From Bacilli bacterium (GTDB lineage: Bacteria; Bacillota_I; Bacilli_A; RF39; UBA660), in the NCBI GenBank assembly GCA_900766325.1, contig CAAFVA010000028.1, positions 1 to 21,545 of the forward strand: a stretch of DNA of 21,545 nucleotides, written 5' to 3'. The notes under the pieces were generated by a model that worked only from the letters and a program-made list of their open reading frames with translations, was not told the origin of the DNA and made no database searches. Below, piece after piece: positions 20,576-21,545 of this stretch. Position numbers and translations under genes: made by a program. Position 1 is the stretch's first letter, and the number at the start of each line of letters is the position of its first letter.

Positions 20576-21545
20576 ATGAAAGAGGATTATAAAAAAACAA
20601 TAGAAGAGATAATTAAAGAATATAACACGTCCTTAAACGGTTTAGACACAAAGTATGTAAAGAAATTACTTAAGAAAAACGGAAGAAACGAGCTTAAAAA
20701 AAAGAGTAAGAAAACTAAATTACAAATATTTTTAGACCAGTTTAAAAACATGATGATAATACTTTTATTGGTAGTTGGTGTTTTGTCTTTAATATACGCA
20801 ATCGTAACTAATGGTGATTTTTTAGATTCAATAGTTATTTTAGGCACTTCTTTGATTAACTGTTTTATGGGGTACATGCAAGAATCTAAAGCGGAAGATG
20901 CGGTTGGTAAATTAAAGAAATACACCGTTTCATACGTAAACGTAAAAAGAGATGGTAAGTATAAAAAGATAGATTCTAAGAACTTAGTTCCTGGAGATTA
21001 CATAACGCTTGAGGCTGGTGATAAAGTTCCGGCCGATGCAAGAATTATAAATGCCTCTTTTGCTAAGTGTGATGAATCTATTTTAACAGGAGAAAGTGCC
21101 TCTGTTTCAAAAGATGAAGAAGTAATAAAAAGCGACGTGGCAATATCAGAGCGAAAAAACATGGTTTATTCAGGAACCGTTTTAACAACTGGTAAAGTAG
21201 AAGCTATCGTTGTTAAAACCGGTATGGATACGGAATTAGGAAAAATAGCATCAACCGTAGATACTGATGTTGAGCCTGTAACACCGCTTCAGTTGAAGGT
21301 TAAAAAAGTAAGTAAGTTTATTTCTTTTGTCGCAGCGTTTTTAGTTGCTTTCGTACTTATTTATGGAGTTATTAATAATTATGATACTTTAAACATCGTG
21401 ATGCTTTGTATATCGATGATAGTGGCAAGCGTGCCTGAGTGTCTTCCGATTGCAATTACCGCAACTCTTTCAATTGGTGTTGGGCAAATGGCAAAGAAAA
21501 AATCGATCGTAAGAAACTTAGCAGCCATTGAAACACTTGGTGCAA
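20576..21545 (+). CDS. P2-type cation-transporting ATPase (Ca2+-ATPase-like), 3' truncated
   Basis: The first 323 residues of a P-type ion pump; the frame stays open to the window edge. A cytoplasmic cation-ATPase N-terminal domain (1-50) precedes two membrane helices (about 59-78 and 82-100), the actuator domain with AGDKVPADARI (147-157) and the dephosphorylation loop TGES (171-174), then helices M3 and M4 (248-266 and 273-300). M4 has the motif PECLP (287-291) where Ca2+/Na+ pumps normally have PEGLP; the ion-binding glutamate is kept. AAIETLGA at the end is the sequence just before the phosphorylated DKTGT site, which lies beyond the window. Homology points to Ca2+ or other P2A/P2-type transport, but the ion cannot be settled without M5-M6. 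Confidence 0.9.
   Translation, partial: MKEDYKKTIEEIIKEYNTSLNGLDTKYVKKLLKKNGRNELKKKSKKTKLQIFLDQFKNMMIILLLVVGVLSLIYAIVTNGDFLDSIVILGTSLINCFMGYMQESKAEDAVGKLKKYTVSYVNVKRDGKYKKIDSKNLVPGDYITLEAGDKVPADARIINASFAKCDESILTGESASVSKDEEVIKSDVAISERKNMVYSGTVLTTGKVEAIVVKTGMDTELGKIASTVDTDVEPVTPLQLKVKKVSKFISFVAAFLVAFVLIYGVINNYDTLNIVMLCISMIVASVPECLPIAITATLSIGVGQMAKKKSIVRNLAAIETLGA

Noticed and set aside
1..21545. CRISPR array, tRNA/rRNA genes, insertion sequences, prophage or toxin-antitoxin module
   Set aside because: No regularly spaced repeats, no tRNA-like cloverleaf or rRNA sequence, and no transposase, integrase or toxin-like protein were seen on either strand.
1..21545. UGA read as tryptophan (Mycoplasma code)
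   Set aside because: Tryptophan is encoded by TGG, and recX and the nucleoside phosphorylase end in TGA at the expected protein ends, so the standard code is used.

Overview
The window is AT-rich chromosomal DNA with short intergenic gaps, strong Shine-Dalgarno sites and intrinsic terminators. UGA ends two genes (recX at 8226-8228 and the nucleoside phosphorylase at 19125-19127) and tryptophan is encoded by UGG, so the standard bacterial code applies and Mycoplasma/Spiroplasma in the strict sense are excluded. An RNase J1-type nuclease, the ftsY-ylxM-ffh cluster, a small omega subunit, RecX, a PrsA-type foldase, a CotD-like coat protein and YjcZ-like miniproteins point to a low-GC member of the Bacilli, probably an uncultured gut-type lineage of the Erysipelotrichia/RF39 kind. 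The exact taxon is inference.

Layout. 1-653: 3' part of an exported TasA/camelysin-like protein with an unusual dockerin-like tail. 680-2359 (minus): RNase J1. A divergent, overlapping promoter pair then starts an operon (2482-6018) of an unknown helical protein, FtsY, YlxM and Ffh, the SRP targeting machinery. 6091-6375: cysteine-rich CotD-like coat protein. 6438-8228: an unknown protein, RpoZ and RecX. 8257-9480 (minus): membrane-anchored PrsA-like parvulin. 9621-9858: two tiny YjcZ-like membrane proteins missed by ordinary ORF cut-offs, preceded by a sigma-K-like promoter match. 9949-12718: tandem paralogous VanY-type D,D-carboxypeptidases with Ig-like domains. 12728-13129 (minus): HIT protein. 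13301-15381: operon of a cytosolic beta-lactamase-fold hydrolase and a class I glutamine-amidotransferase-like hydrolase. 15584-17258: SufS-type cysteine desulfurase and an unknown acidic protein. 17443-19127: short SSB and pyrimidine-nucleoside phosphorylase. 19187-20467: DacA/DacF-type D-Ala-D-Ala carboxypeptidase. 20576 to the end: 5' part of a P2-type (Ca2+-like) ATPase.

Two themes stand out. One is protein export and envelope work: SRP and its receptor, PrsA, two VanY proteins, DacA and a beta-lactamase-like protein next to a C26 hydrolase. The other is a possible sporulation signature: the CotD-like and YjcZ-like genes, both preceded by CATAnnnTA elements. The most striking non-coding signal is a perfect 16-bp inverted repeat (19156-19171 / 19191-19206) whose loop holds the ribosome binding site and start codon of the dac gene. 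I found no CRISPR array, tRNA, rRNA, insertion sequence, phage module or obvious defence system. No stretch over about 200 bases lacks a gene; the longest gap is 15382-15583. No clearly new multi-gene system is visible; the best candidates for undescribed biology are listed in the findings.
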